64,000 nucleotides of DNA from Microbacterium azadirachtae (lineage in GTDB: Bacteria > Actinomycetota > Actinomycetes > Actinomycetales > Microbacteriaceae), in assembly GCF_000956505.1 (NCBI RefSeq), contig NZ_JYIX01000023.1, positions 1-64,000 on the forward strand, read 5' to 3'. Made by a program: the position numbers and the translations under genes. This document shows, piece by piece, positions 32,620 to 42,435 of the stretch. Under the pieces are notes generated by a model that ran no database searches, had not been told where the DNA came from, and was given only the letters and a program-made list of their open reading frames with translations. Every line of letters begins with the position of its first letter. Within the stretch, counting starts at the first letter, position 1.

Positions 32620-35601
32620 TCAGCCGTAGAACAGCGTCTCGAAGACCTTCCTGGCTCGGCGCGTGACCCGCAGGTACTCCTCTTCGACGGCTGCGGCGGA
32701 GCGATCGGGATAGCCGAGGATCCTTCCGACGCCGTCGAGTTCGCGCGGGTCGGCAGGAAGCACGTCCTTCGTCTGTCCGGTGAGCAGCGTCATCGCCGAA
32801 CGCAACCGGCTGGACAGCCGCCACGCCTCGCGCAGGAGTTCACCGGACTCCTCCGGCACGAACCCTGACGCCACAGCCACGTCCAGCGCCGCGAGCGTGG
32901 ACGTCGTGCGCAGCGCCGGCACCGCGTGCGCGTGCTGCAGCTGCACGATCTGGATCAGCCACTCCACGTCGCTGAGCGTGCCGGGGCCGAGCTTGAGGTG
33001 GCGGCGCGGATCCACGCCCTGCGGCAGCCGCTCCCCCTCGACCCTCGCCTTGATGCGCTTGATCTCCCGTACTGAGGCCAGATCCAGCGACTCGGGGTAG
33101 CGCACGCGGTCGGCGAGCTCCAGGAATCGCTCGATCAGCTTGTGGCTGCCCGCGACGCCTCTGGCCCGCAGCAGCGCCTGCGCCTCCCAGGACAGCGACC
33201 AGCGGCGGTAGTACGCCGCATAGGCGTCGAGCGTGCGCACGAGCGGACCGTTGCGCCCCTCCGGGCGAAGGTCCGCGTCGAGGTCGAGCGGCAGGCGATG
33301 ATCCGTGAGGTGCTCCCTGAGCCCGGCCACGATGCGCGTGGCGAGCTGCTGCGCCCGCTGCGGCTCGACGCCGTTCGCGTCGTACACGAACAGCACGTCC
33401 GCGTCGGATCCGAATCCGAGTTCCGCGCCGCCGAATCGGCCCATTCCGATGACGGAGAAGTCCAGGGCATCGTCCTCCTCCGGCACGACGTCGCGGCGCA
33501 CGGCCCGCAGCGCGGCCTGGATCGTGGCGTCCGTGATCCCGGTCAGGGCGAGGGCCACGTCGTCGATCGTGAGCACGTCCAGCACGGCGCCCATCGCCGT
33601 TCGCAGCAGCTCGCGCCGCCGCAGGGCCCGCACCGAGCGCATGGCGTCGAGGATCGTGTCGTGCCGCGTCTGGATCGCCCTGGCCTCCTCATCGAGGGCC
33701 GGCCGCGATCGCGGCCGAAGCTGCACCGTGCTCTCCAGCCATGCGACGGACTCGGGGATCCACTCCATCAGTTCGCCGACGTAGCGCGAGGAGGACAGCA
33801 CGCGCGTCAGCCGCTCCGCCGCGCCGGAGGAGTCGCGCAGCATCCGCAGGAACCACGGGGTGTCGCCGAGGCGCTCGCTGATGCGGCGGAAAGCGATCAG
33901 GCCGTAGTCGGGGTCCGTGCCGTCGGCGAACCAGCGGACCATGATCGGCATGAGGTGCTTCTGGATCGTCGCCTTGCGGCTGAGACCGGTGGTGAGCGCG
34001 CCGATGTGGCGGAGCGCGCCGGCAGGGTCGCGGAAGCCGATCGCCGCGAGACGGTCGTGCGCCTGGTCGGTGGAGAGCGTGCGCTCCTCCTCGGGCAGCG
34101 AGGCGACGGCGCTCAGCAGCGGGCGGTAGAACAGGCGGGTGTGCAGGTCGCGCACTTCGCGGCGCACGTCCTCCCACACGCCCCGGATGCCGCTCGCCGT
34201 CTCGGCCAGGCCCGTGGCGCGGCCGAGCACCCGCAGCGCCTCCTCGTCGCGCGGCACGAGGTGCGTGCGCTGCATCTCCCGCAGCTGCAGCCGATGCTCG
34301 ATGAGCCGCAGGACCCGGTAGTCGTGCGCGAACAGCCCGGCCTCGGCACGGCCGATGTAACCGCCGGCGACCAGCGCGTCGAGAGACTCCAGCGTGCCCC
34401 TGGTGCGGATCTGCGGATCCGTGAGTCCGTGCACGAGCTGCAGCAGCTGCACGGTGAACTCGATGTCGCGCAGGCCCCCCGGGCCGAGCTTGAGCTGATA
34501 CGGCACATCCTCCGGCGCGATGTGTTCGGTGACACGCTCGCGCATCCGCTGCACGCTCCCGACGAAGTCCTCCCGCGCCGCGCTCGACCACACCTTGGGC
34601 TGCACGGCGTTCACGTACGCCTCGCCCAGCTCGGGGTCGCCGGCGATCGCCCGCGCCTTGAGGAGCGCTTGGAACTCCCAGCTCTTGGCCCAGCGGTCGT
34701 AATACGCGACATGCGAGCCGAGCGAGCGCACGAGTGCGCCCTGCTTGCCCTCGGGCCGCAGCGCGGCATCGACCTCCCAGAGGGGTGGCTCCGCCTCGAT
34801 CCCCGCGAGGGCCTGCATGGTCTCGCGCGCGAGGCGGGTGGCGATGTCGATCGCGCGGGATTCGGACAGTCGCTCCTCGTCCGCGGTGCCGGCGACGTAG
34901 ATGACGTCGACGTCGCTCACGTAGTTCAGCTCGCGCGCCCCGGTCTTGCCCATCCCGATGATCGCGAGCCGGGTGAGGGCGGTCTCCTTGCGCGCGTCCG
35001 ACGAGTCGCCGGCGACCGCCGTGCGGGCGATCGCGAGCCCCGCCTCCAATGCGGCGGATGCGGCGTCGGCGAGTGCCGCCGAGACGGCGTCCACGGCCTG
35101 GACCGGATCCGCCGCGGCGAGGTCCCACGCGGCGATCCCCGCGACCGCGCGCCGGTACGCGACACGCAGCCGCACGCGGTCGGCCGCGTCGCCGGCTGCG
35201 GCGAATCCATCCACGGCGCCCACGGCGGACAGCAGCGTCGCACGGAGCTCGTCCGCGGTCGAGAGCGCCTCGCGCTCCTCGCGCAGCAGCACGAGCTCCT
35301 CCGGCCTGCGCTCGAAGAAGCGGCCGAGTCCCGGTGAGGCACCGAAGACCGCCCAGGCGCGAGCGCGGGCCGCCTCATTGGACAGCACCGCCGTGACGGC
35401 GGACGGGTCCCGGCGGGCGACCCGGATGAGGCCTGCCAGAGCTTCATCCGGATCCGCGCTGCGCAGCGGCGCGATCAGCGTCGAGGGCGCGAGACCGGTG
35501 ATCTCACCGATCTCATGCAGCCCCGCGGACGCGTCGGACAGACCGACGAAGCCGAGCCGCGCGAGCGCGGACAGGGAGAGCGAGTCGTCGAACCGGGGCA
35601 C
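32620..35601 (-). CDS. glnE: Glutamine synthetase adenylyltransferase/deadenylylase
   Basis: A 993-residue protein with two nucleotidyltransferase domains: GMGKTGARELNYVSDVDVIY in the N-terminal half and GMGRFGGAELGFGSDADVLF in the C-terminal half, each followed by a helical regulatory region. The two halves remove and add AMP on the GlnA tyrosine. Tyr402 of glnA in this window is the expected target. It begins with GTG 12 bases after glnA2, so they are cotranscribed. Confidence 0.93.
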   Translation of the reverse strand: MPRFDDSLSLSALARLGFVGLSDASAGLHEIGEITGLAPSTLIAPLRSADPDEALAGLIRVARRDPSAVTAVLSNEAARARAWAVFGASPGLGRFFERRPEELVLLREEREALSTADELRATLLSAVGAVDGFAAAGDAADRVRLRVAYRRAVAGIAAWDLAAADPVQAVDAVSAALADAASAALEAGLAIARTAVAGDSSDARKETALTRLAIIGMGKTGARELNYVSDVDVIYVAGTADEERLSESRAIDIATRLARETMQALAGIEAEPPLWEVDAALRPEGKQGALVRSLGSHVAYYDRWAKSWEFQALLKARAIAGDPELGEAYVNAVQPKVWSSAAREDFVGSVQRMRERVTEHIAPEDVPYQLKLGPGGLRDIEFTVQLLQLVHGLTDPQIRTRGTLESLDALVAGGYIGRAEAGLFAHDYRVLRLIEHRLQLREMQRTHLVPRDEEALRVLGRATGLAETASGIRGVWEDVRREVRDLHTRLFYRPLLSAVASLPEEERTLSTDQAHDRLAAIGFRDPAGALRHIGALTTGLSRKATIQKHLMPIMVRWFADGTDPDYGLIAFRRISERLGDTPWFLRMLRDSSGAAERLTRVLSSSRYVGELMEWIPESVAWLESTVQLRPRSRPALDEEARAIQTRHDTILDAMRSVRALRRRELLRTAMGAVLDVLTIDDVALALTGITDATIQAALRAVRRDVVPEEDDALDFSVIGMGRFGGAELGFGSDADVLFVYDANGVEPQRAQQLATRIVAGLREHLTDHRLPLDLDADLRPEGRNGPLVRTLDAYAAYYRRWSLSWEAQALLRARGVAGSHKLIERFLELADRVRYPESLDLASVREIKRIKARVEGERLPQGVDPRRHLKLGPGTLSDVEWLIQIVQLQHAHAVPALRTTSTLAALDVAVASGFVPEESGELLREAWRLSSRLRSAMTLLTGQTKDVLPADPRELDGVGRILGYPDRSAAAVEEEYLRVTRRARKVFETLFYG

Positions 35602-35613
35602 CGCGGTCCCCGA

Positions 35614-36960
35614 TCAGAGCAGTTCGAGGTTGCTCTTGAGCTCGAACGGCGTGACCTGACCGCGGTACGCCTCCCACTCCTTGCGCTTGTTCAGCAGCAC
35701 GTAGGTGAACACCTGCTCGCCGAGGGTCTCGGCCACGAGCTCCGATTCCTCCATGAGCTCGAGCGCGTGGTCGAGGCTGGCGGGCAGCGGCGCATAGCCC
35801 AGGGCACGGCGCTCGGCGTCGCTCAGCGACCACACGTTGTCCTCGGCCTCCGGCGGCAGTTCGTAGCCCTCCTCGATGCCCTTGAGCCCCGCGGCGAGCA
35901 TGAGCGCGTACGCGAGGTAGGGGTTCGCGGCGGAATCCAGCGCGCGGTACTCGATCCGCGTGGACTGGCCCTTGTTCGGCTTGTACATCGGCACGCGGAT
36001 GAGCGCGGAGCGGTTGGCGTGACCCCAGGTCACGAAGCTCGGCGCCTCGTCTCCGCCCCAGAGCCGCTTGTACGAGTTCACGAACTGGTTCGTCACCGCA
36101 GCGATCTCGTTGGCGTGCCGCAGGAGCCCGGCGATGAACTGACGCCCCGTACGGGAGAGCTGGTACCTCGCGCCCTCCTCGTAGAAGGCGTTCAGGTCGC
36201 CCTCGAAGAGCGAGAGGTGCGTGTGCATGCCGCTGCCGGGGTGGTTGTTCAGCGGCTTCGGCATGAACGTCGCGTACACGCCCTGCTCGATCGCGACCTC
36301 CTTGACCACGGTGCGGAAGGTCATGATGTTGTCGGCGGTGGTGAGCGCGTCCGCGTAACGCAGGTCGATCTCGTTCTGGCCGGGACCGCCCTCATGGTGG
36401 CTGTACTCCACCGAGATGCCGAGGTCCTCCAGCATCCGCACGGCGCTGCGCCGGAAGTCGTGCGCGGTGCCGCCCGGCACGTTGTCGAAGTAACCCGCGG
36501 AGTCCGCAGGAACGGGTCCCTCCGGGCCGAACTGCGACGACTTCAGCAGGTAGAACTCGATCTCCGGGTGCGTGTAGAACGTGAAGCCCGCGTCGGCCGC
36601 CTTGGCGAGGGTGCGCTTGAGCACGTGACGCGGATCGGCGACGGCCGGGCGCCCGTCCGGGGTGGTCAGGTCGCAGAACATCCGCGCGGTCGGGTCGATC
36701 TCGCCGCGCCACGGCAGGATCTGGAAGGTCGTCGGATCCGGCTGCGCCAGCAGGTCCGACTCGAAGGTGCGGGTGAGGCCCTCGATCGCGGAGCCATCGA
36801 ACCCGATGCCCTCCGCGAAGGCCCCCTCGACCTCGGCCGGCGCGATCGCGACCGACTTCAGGGTGCCGATCACGTCGGTGAACCAGAGGCGGATGAACTT
36901 GACGCCGCGCTCCTCGATTGTGCGCAGGACGAAGTCGCGCTGCTTGTCCATCCCGCTCAT
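35614..36960 (-). CDS. glnA2: Type I glutamine synthetase, non-adenylylated class
   Basis: A 448-residue enzyme with GFDGSAIEG, FMPKPLNNHPGSGMHTHLSL and NRSALIRVP. In the region where GlnA has the modified tyrosine, this protein reads NVWSLSDAERR, so it lacks the adenylylation site, as in the GSI-alpha or GlnA2 group. The ATG overlaps the upstream small gene by 4 bases; glnE follows 12 bases later. It may be a glutamine or polyamine-type synthetase, but GS activity is most likely. Confidence 0.9.
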   Translation of the reverse strand: MSGMDKQRDFVLRTIEERGVKFIRLWFTDVIGTLKSVAIAPAEVEGAFAEGIGFDGSAIEGLTRTFESDLLAQPDPTTFQILPWRGEIDPTARMFCDLTTPDGRPAVADPRHVLKRTLAKAADAGFTFYTHPEIEFYLLKSSQFGPEGPVPADSAGYFDNVPGGTAHDFRRSAVRMLEDLGISVEYSHHEGGPGQNEIDLRYADALTTADNIMTFRTVVKEVAIEQGVYATFMPKPLNNHPGSGMHTHLSLFEGDLNAFYEEGARYQLSRTGRQFIAGLLRHANEIAAVTNQFVNSYKRLWGGDEAPSFVTWGHANRSALIRVPMYKPNKGQSTRIEYRALDSAANPYLAYALMLAAGLKGIEEGYELPPEAEDNVWSLSDAERRALGYAPLPASLDHALELMEESELVAETLGEQVFTYVLLNKRKEWEAYRGQVTPFELKSNLELL

Positions 36961-37160
36961 CGAGCGCCGTCCGGGCCCCAGTTGTCCTCGGCCGCGTCCT
37001 CGTCGGCCCACGCCTTGGCGCGCTCCTGGAGCACCTCAGGGGCGCGAGCGGCTTCCTCGGCGGTGTCGAACGGACCGATCCGGTCGATCGACGGCGATTC
37101 CAGACCGTACTCGACCTCGCCGGTGCTGCTGTTGAACCAGTACTTGTTCTCGCCGGACAT
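36957..37160 (-). CDS. Small SPOR-like conserved protein upstream of glnA2
   Basis: A 67-residue protein (MSGENKYWFNSSTGEVEYGL at the start, then DRIGPFDTAEEAARAPEV), ending in an acidic tail. It looks like the short actinobacterial family annotated as SPOR-domain or methionine-aminopeptidase-like fragments beside glnA2. It overlaps glnA2 by ATGA, so it is translationally coupled. Function unknown. Confidence 0.65.
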   Translation of the reverse strand: MSGENKYWFNSSTGEVEYGLESPSIDRIGPFDTAEEAARAPEVLQERAKAWADEDAAEDNWGPDGAR

Positions 37161-37226
37161 CGCTGCTCCTCCTGGGCCTTTGTCACGATCCTACTGGCGC
37201 GCCCGCGTCTCGCTAGGCTGTTGCGC

Positions 37227-37970
37227 ATGGCAAAAGCGATCGGCGTGGACATCGGCGGAACCGGCATCAAGGCCGGCATCGTCGACCTCGAGCACGGAAC
37301 CCTCGAATCGGACCGCATCAGGGTCCCCACGCCGAAGGGCGCGGCACCGTCCGACGTTCTCGTGGCCGTCAAGGAGGTGCTCACGACCCTGGGCGTCGAG
37401 GACTCGACCCTGCCCCTGGGCGTGGCCTTCCCGGCGATCGTGAAGTACGGCAAGACGCTGTCCGCCGCGAACATCTCCAAGGAGTGGATCGGCTTCGAGG
37501 CCGAGCAGTTCTTCGAGGACGGCCTGGGCCGCCAGATCCACTTCGTGAACGACGCCGATGCGGCCGGAGTCGCGGAGAGCCGCCATGGCGCGGCGCGCGA
37601 CGCCCGCGGGCTCACGATCCTCGCGACGCTGGGCACCGGGATCGGCTCCGCCTTCCTGTACGACGGCGTGCTCGTGCCGAACACCGAGCTCGGCCACCTG
37701 AACTTCCGCGGCGAATCGATCGAGAAGTGGGCCGCGTACTCGGCCATGGAGCGCGACGAGCTGAGCTGGGAGGACTGGTCCGCACGACTGCAGGACTTCT
37801 TCTCGCACGTGGAGTTCCTGTTCAGCCCCGACCTGTTCGTGGTCGGCGGCGGCGTCTCCAAGCACCCGGAGAAGTTCATCCCGCTGCTCGATCTGAAGAC
37901 TCCGATCGTCGCGGCGATCCACCGCAACTCCTCCGGCATCATCGGCGCGGCCTCGCTCGCGGGCGACTGA
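37227..37970 (+). CDS. ppgK: Polyphosphate glucokinase
   Basis: A 247-residue ROK-type kinase: phosphate loop GVDIGGTGIKAGIVD at 6-20, catalytic FVNDADAAGVAE, LGTGIGSAFL, and NTELGHLNFRG. This matches the actinobacterial PpgK that phosphorylates glucose with polyphosphate or ATP. It is divergent from the glnA2 cluster and ends in a perfect hairpin. Confidence 0.9.
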   Translation: MAKAIGVDIGGTGIKAGIVDLEHGTLESDRIRVPTPKGAAPSDVLVAVKEVLTTLGVEDSTLPLGVAFPAIVKYGKTLSAANISKEWIGFEAEQFFEDGLGRQIHFVNDADAAGVAESRHGAARDARGLTILATLGTGIGSAFLYDGVLVPNTELGHLNFRGESIEKWAAYSAMERDELSWEDWSARLQDFFSHVEFLFSPDLFVVGGGVSKHPEKFIPLLDLKTPIVAAIHRNSSGIIGAASLAGD

Positions 37971-38003
37971 CCCCTGCGCGCTCGACGGACGCGCACATCG
38001 AGA

Positions 38004-38039
38004 AAGGCCCGGATCCGCGCACTCGCGGATCCGGGCCTT
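38004..38039. terminator. Perfect hairpin between ppgK and rnpB
   Basis: A 16-bp perfect stem (AAGGCCCGGATCCGCG and complement) with a CACT loop, followed by CTTC. It lies between the convergent ppgK and rnpB and can end both transcripts. Confidence 0.85.
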
Positions 38040-38050
38040 CTTCGTGAGAG

Positions 38051-38416
38051 GAACGGGCCGGCCTGTACGCCGGGTTCTGTGCCGGGGCCCCTCTCGGGGC
38101 ATCCCTTCGACGGTCATCTCTCTCGGCGACGCGTTGCCGCGCCGCTCCAGCGGCCTACCCGGGGACTCGGCGAGCCGCGTCAACATCCCCTGTCTGGCCT
38201 TGCTCCGGGCGAGGTTTACCTGGCGGGCCGTGTCACCACGGCCCCCGGTGGTCTCTTACACCACCCTTTCACCCTTACCCCTTGCGGGGCGGTCTTCTCT
38301 CTGTGGCACTGTCTCGCGGATTGCTCCGGGTGGGTGTTACCCACCGCCCTGCCCTGCGGAGCCCGGACGTTCCTCGGTGCGGTCTCCCGCCACGCGACCG
38401 TCCAGCCGACCCGTTC
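38051..38416 (-). ncRNA. rnpB: RNase P RNA, class A
   Basis: Read leftward, the segment starts GAACGGGTCGGC, which pairs with GCCGGCCCGTTC at the other end to form helix P1. It contains conserved P RNA blocks: GAAAGGGTGGTGTAAGAG, GTAAACC and ACAGAACCCGGCGTACAGG. Length about 366 bases fits the bacterial type. It is the catalytic part of RNase P, which matures tRNA 5' ends. Ends are estimated from P1 pairing. Confidence 0.92.
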
Positions 38417-38425
38417 GACTCCAGT

Positions 38426-40156
38426 CTACGAGTCCTTGCCCGCGTCCTCCGCGATCCGCAGGTCGAGCGGGATGTCGATGTCGAATCCGGGGAACAGGCG
38501 ACGGGTCGCGGCCTCCGCCGCGTCCTGCACCACGCGCGCGGCGTCGTCGGCCTGCTCGAGCGGCACATGCACGATCACCTCGTCGTGCAGGAAGAAGGCC
38601 AGGTGCGCGCGCCGCGCGAAAACAGGTCCGGAGCGCGGAGCCGGGTCGTGCGCGTCGGGGAGCGCCGACAGACGGTGCCGGATCTCGGCCAGCCACAGCA
38701 GCGACCACTCGGCCGCGGTGCCCTGCACCACGAAGTTGCGCGTGAACCGGCCGCGATCCCTTGCTCTGCTCCGCGCCACGCGCTCGTCGGAGCCGTCCGC
38801 ATCCGGATCGCTCGCACGCGCCTGCGCGGCCGCCCACATCGCGTCGGGGCGGGGCGAGCTCCGGCCGAGGAGCGTCGAGACGACACCGCCGTCCTCCCCC
38901 GTCTTGGCCGCCGCATCCACGAGCGCCATCGCGCGAGGGAACACGCTCCGAAGCCGCGGACCGAGCTGGCCGCTGGGACCGGTCGTGGCGCCGTACATCG
39001 CGCCCAGGACGGCGTACTTCGCCTCCTGGCGGGTCTGCACCGCGCCAGAGCGCACGACGCCCTCGTAGAGGTCGGCGCCTCTCGCGGCGGCGGCCATCGC
39101 CCGATCCTTCGACATCGCCGCGAGCACGCGCGGCTCCAGCTGCGCCACGTCCGCGCAGACGAGCGTCCAGCCCTCATCGGCACGCACCGCCGGGCGCAGG
39201 CTCCGCGGGATCTGCAGCGCTCCCCCGCCGCTCGACGCCCAGCGGCCGGTGACCACGCCGCCGGTGAGGTAGATCGGTCTGAAGCGCTCCTCGCGCACCC
39301 ACTCGGCCAGCCAGGACCAGCCGTTCGCCGTGAACAGGCGGGCGAGCTTCTTGTACGTCAGGAGCGGTTCGACGACCGGATGCTCGATCTCGCCGAGTTC
39401 CCAGCGCGAGGTGGAGTCGACGAGGATCCCGGCCCGGCGCAGCGACTTCAGCAGGCGCGGCGGGCTGTCCGGGTTGACGGTGCTGTCCTCGAGGGACTCC
39501 CCGATCGCGACCGCGAGCTCGGCCATCCGGATCGGCCGCGCACCGGACGCCGGACGCGGACCGAGTGCGTCGACGAGGAGCCGCTCGTGCACCGCGGTGC
39601 TCCACGGCAGGCCCGCCGCCGTCATCTCCTCCGCGACCAGAGCCCCGGTCGACTCGGCCGCGCACAGCAGAGCGAGGCGTCCGTCCGGCGCGCGACGCTG
39701 AGCCGCGCGCTGGCGGGCGTATTCGGCGAGCAGCTCGTCGATCTCCGCATACGGGTCGCCGGCGCCCTGCGACGAGACCTCGTGCAGGTCGAACAATGCG
39801 GGCGTCTCGATGGTCGTCACCAGCGGATCCGCTCTGACCCATCGCGATGAGGACGGGATCGGGTCCGCGAGGCTCGTCGTATCGCGGAGGATCGCGTGGC
39901 AGAGCAGCAGGTCGTGGGCGCGGCGGATCCTGATCCCGGCGGCGAGCAGCGGCGGATACACCTCGCGGAGATGCCGGACCACCCAGCGCGGGCTGGCGCC
40001 CGCCTCGAGGCGGGAGACCTCGACGGGCAGCTCGGACGCGGCGATCTCGTGCCTGCTCTGCTCCGACCCCTGCGCGTCGAAGAGCACCAGCGACCACGCG
40101 TCGGGCCGAGTCGACCGCCCCAGCACGATCTCGTGCGGAGCGGCCGATTCGATCAT
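38426..40156 (-). CDS. PolA-type DNA polymerase without 5' nuclease (3'-5' exonuclease/polymerase)
   Basis: A 576-residue protein with family A polymerase motifs: ADVAQLEPRVLAAMS (motif A), RQEAKYAVLGAMYGATTG (motif B) and FFLHDEVIVHVP (motif C, catalytic Asp-Glu). The N-terminal part corresponds to a degenerate exonuclease domain; the 5' flap nuclease of Pol I is absent. This short paralogue is common in Actinobacteria and probably acts in repair. It ends 10 bases from rnpB. Confidence 0.85.
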   Translation of the reverse strand: MIESAAPHEIVLGRSTRPDAWSLVLFDAQGSEQSRHEIAASELPVEVSRLEAGASPRWVVRHLREVYPPLLAAGIRIRRAHDLLLCHAILRDTTSLADPIPSSSRWVRADPLVTTIETPALFDLHEVSSQGAGDPYAEIDELLAEYARQRAAQRRAPDGRLALLCAAESTGALVAEEMTAAGLPWSTAVHERLLVDALGPRPASGARPIRMAELAVAIGESLEDSTVNPDSPPRLLKSLRRAGILVDSTSRWELGEIEHPVVEPLLTYKKLARLFTANGWSWLAEWVREERFRPIYLTGGVVTGRWASSGGGALQIPRSLRPAVRADEGWTLVCADVAQLEPRVLAAMSKDRAMAAAARGADLYEGVVRSGAVQTRQEAKYAVLGAMYGATTGPSGQLGPRLRSVFPRAMALVDAAAKTGEDGGVVSTLLGRSSPRPDAMWAAAQARASDPDADGSDERVARSRARDRGRFTRNFVVQGTAAEWSLLWLAEIRHRLSALPDAHDPAPRSGPVFARRAHLAFFLHDEVIVHVPLEQADDAARVVQDAAEAATRRLFPGFDIDIPLDLRIAEDAGKDS

Positions 40157-40300
40157 GTCTTCGAATCTACGCCCCCATCGCGCCCCGCACGGCATCCACG
40201 TCGTGCCGATGCCGATCTCCCGGGTGTGTCGGCATGTATCGCCCTCCGCGTGCTCCGCGCCCAGGGCGGTTAGCGTGGAGTCACCGGAGAGGAGTCCCCC

Positions 40301-41140
40301 ATGTCCGACACATCCCCCTTCATCGCCCACAACGGCTTCGCCCTGCCCGCGCAGGGACTCGGCACCTACGGCTTCCGCGGAGAGGCCGGCGCGGATGCGG
40401 TCCGCAGCGGGATCGAGAGCGGATACCGGCTCATCGACTCCGCCTTCAACTACGAGAACGAGGGCGCGGTCGGCTGGGGCATCTCCGGGGCCGCCGTGGA
40501 CCGCGCGGAGCTCATCGTCACCTCGAAGCTCGCCGGGCGCCACCACGCGCGGGACAAGGCGCTCGTCGCGATCGAGGAGAGCCGGTTCCGCCTCGGCGTG
40601 GATGCGATCGACCTGTTCCTCATCCACTGGCCGCTGCCGCGTGTGGATTCCTACGTCGAGGCCTGGCAGGCGCTCATCGAGGCGCGCGAGCGCGGCCTCG
40701 TGCGCCAGATCGGCGTGTCGAACTTCCTGCCGGAGCACCTGGAGCGCATCGAGGACGCAACGGGCGTGCGGCCGGTCGTCAACCAGATCGAGCTGCACCC
40801 GCGCTTCCCCCAGGAGGAGGCGCTGGCGTACCACCGCGCCCAGGGCATCCTCACCGAGGCGTGGAGCCCGCTCGGCCGGGCCGGCGACGTGCTCGACGAT
40901 CCCGCGATCACGCGCGTCGCCGCAGCGCACGGCATCACGCCGGCGCAGGCCGTGCTGGCCTGGCACGCCGGCCGCGGCGTGGTGGCGATCCCGAAGGCGG
41001 CCTCCCCCGAGCATCAGGCGCTGAACCTCGCGGCCGCCCAGGTGCGACTGAGCGCGGAAGAGATCGCCGCGATCACGGCGATCGGCACGGCGGACGGACG
41101 CCTCTGGGGCGCCGACCCCGCGACCCACGAGGAGTTCTGA
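40301..41140 (+). CDS. Aldo/keto reductase
   Basis: A 279-residue NADPH-dependent reductase: IDSAFNYENEGAVG with catalytic Asp and Tyr, VTSKLAG with Lys, DLFLIHWP with His, and the nucleotide site IPKAASPEHQALN. Substrate is unknown; related enzymes reduce 2,5-diketogluconate or small aldehydes. GGAGAGGAG lies before the ATG. It is convergent with the zinc-ribbon gene. Confidence 0.88.
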   Translation: MSDTSPFIAHNGFALPAQGLGTYGFRGEAGADAVRSGIESGYRLIDSAFNYENEGAVGWGISGAAVDRAELIVTSKLAGRHHARDKALVAIEESRFRLGVDAIDLFLIHWPLPRVDSYVEAWQALIEARERGLVRQIGVSNFLPEHLERIEDATGVRPVVNQIELHPRFPQEEALAYHRAQGILTEAWSPLGRAGDVLDDPAITRVAAAHGITPAQAVLAWHAGRGVVAIPKAASPEHQALNLAAAQVRLSAEEIAAITAIGTADGRLWGADPATHEEF

Positions 41141-41157
41141 GGCGCTGCGCCGCGGGC

Positions 41158-41910
41158 TCAGTCCGTCGGCGCGGAGCTCTTCAGCCCGGACTCCTCGGTG
41201 CGGATCAGGATGCAGCCGCACTCGGGACAGGAGACGACCTCGTCGTCTGCGGCCTGACGGATGACGTTCAGATCGATCCCGGAGAGCACCATCCGGCACC
41301 CTTCGCAGGTGGCGCGGCGCAGCAGGGCCGCGCCCGCGGTGCGGCCCACGCGGCGCTGGTATTCGGCCATGAGCGACGGGGAGACCGAGTCCACGAGCGC
41401 GCCCCGGTCGCGGGCGAGCTGCTCGCCCTCGGTCGTCGCGGCGGCGATGAGGGCCTTGGCCTCCGCGGTCAGCCGCGTCCCCTCCGCCACGGTCTCGTCG
41501 ATGAGCGCCTGCTGGGCGGAGACCGCCGCCTCCGCATCCTCGAGGCGGCCCATGAGCTCGAGCTCGGCGTCCTCCAGGTCGCTGATCCGGCGTCCGAGGC
41601 TCGCGATCTCCTGCTCGAGGGCCACGGCGTCCTTGGGGTTCTGCGTCGCGGCGAGCCGCTCGGCATCCCTGTCGCGGCGCTGCGCGGCGAGGGCCACGTC
41701 CGACTCCAGGCGCTTGAGCTCCGTCTGCACGTCGTCGCGCCCGCCGGACAGCGCGGTGAGTTCGCGAAGCTGCCCCTGCCGCAGCGCGGAGAGCTCGTTG
41801 ATCCGCTCCCCCTGCACCGGATGCGTCCGCGCGTAGTCGGCCTGCACGATCCGGCGGTCGATGTCGGCGATGTCGAGGAGCACGATCTGGTGCGCGGGGT
41901 TGGCTTTCAC
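41158..41910 (-). CDS. Coiled-coil zinc-ribbon protein (CT398/C4-type family)
   Basis: A 250-residue protein starting at GTG. Residues about 15-175 form a long coiled coil rich in Glu, Ala, Arg and Leu. The C-terminal zinc ribbon has CEGC and CPECGC. Members of this family occur across Actinobacteria, often near Nif3-like or RNase H genes; function is uncertain, perhaps nucleic-acid binding. Confidence 0.82.
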   Translation of the reverse strand: MKANPAHQIVLLDIADIDRRIVQADYARTHPVQGERINELSALRQGQLRELTALSGGRDDVQTELKRLESDVALAAQRRDRDAERLAATQNPKDAVALEQEIASLGRRISDLEDAELELMGRLEDAEAAVSAQQALIDETVAEGTRLTAEAKALIAAATTEGEQLARDRGALVDSVSPSLMAEYQRRVGRTAGAALLRRATCEGCRMVLSGIDLNVIRQAADDEVVSCPECGCILIRTEESGLKSSAPTD

Positions 41911-41959
41911 GCCCCTAAACCTACGCCAGACGGGCGTGCCGCCGTGCGCGCGGGCGGTG

Positions 41960-42364
41960 TCAGGACAGGTCGCCGTCGACGTAGTACCAATGCCCGTGCT
42001 CTCGCACGAAGCGGCTGCGCTCGTGAAGCACTCCGCGGCCGTTCGTATCCCGGTGGATCGCTTCGAACTCCACGACGCCTTCGGCGTCGAACGGCCCTCC
42101 GCCGACCTTCGTGAGGATATCGAGGCGCAGCCAGCGCGCCTCGGGGTCGAGGTCGAGGCTCGTCGGCCGCGTGGAGGGGTGCCACGAGCGCAGCAGATAC
42201 CCGGCATCGCCGATCGCGAACGCGGTGTACCGCGAGCGCATGAGACGCTCTGCGGTCGGCGCCGGGCGCCCGGCGAGGACCGGACCACAGCAGGCGTCGA
42301 AGAGGTCGCCGCTGCCGCACGGGCACCGCTGCGCGCCGCGTCCGGCGCCGGATCCATCGCTCAT
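41960..42364 (-). CDS. YchJ family protein with SEC-C zinc motif
   Basis: A 134-residue protein with RCPCGSGDLFDACCGP near the N-terminus (SEC-C type metal site) and then the YchJ/NTF2-like domain (RSRYTAFAIGDAGYLLRSWH). Function unknown. It begins about 70 bases from the divergent copper ATPase start. Confidence 0.82.
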   Translation of the reverse strand: MSDGSGAGRGAQRCPCGSGDLFDACCGPVLAGRPAPTAERLMRSRYTAFAIGDAGYLLRSWHPSTRPTSLDLDPEARWLRLDILTKVGGGPFDAEGVVEFEAIHRDTNGRGVLHERSRFVREHGHWYYVDGDLS

Positions 42365-42403
42365 CGCCTCCAGCCTATTCGCTCACGGCACCCCCCTTCA
42401 GGA

Positions 42404-42420
42404 ATACCCCTATGGGGTAT
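42404..42420. promoter_or_regulatory. CsoR-like copper operator
   Basis: ATACCCC and GGGGTAT form a perfect inverted repeat around a 3-base spacer. This is the typical CsoR recognition pattern of actinobacterial copper genes. It lies 16 bases before the ATPase ATG at 42436 and covers an earlier in-frame ATG at 42412. No csoR gene is in the window. Confidence 0.7.
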
Positions 42421-42435
42421 ATGGTTGAGCCCATC

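Noticed and set aside
38044..38745. Open frames across 38044-38745 on the + strand
   Set aside because: They run over rnpB and the antisense of the polymerase gene; composition is not protein-like.
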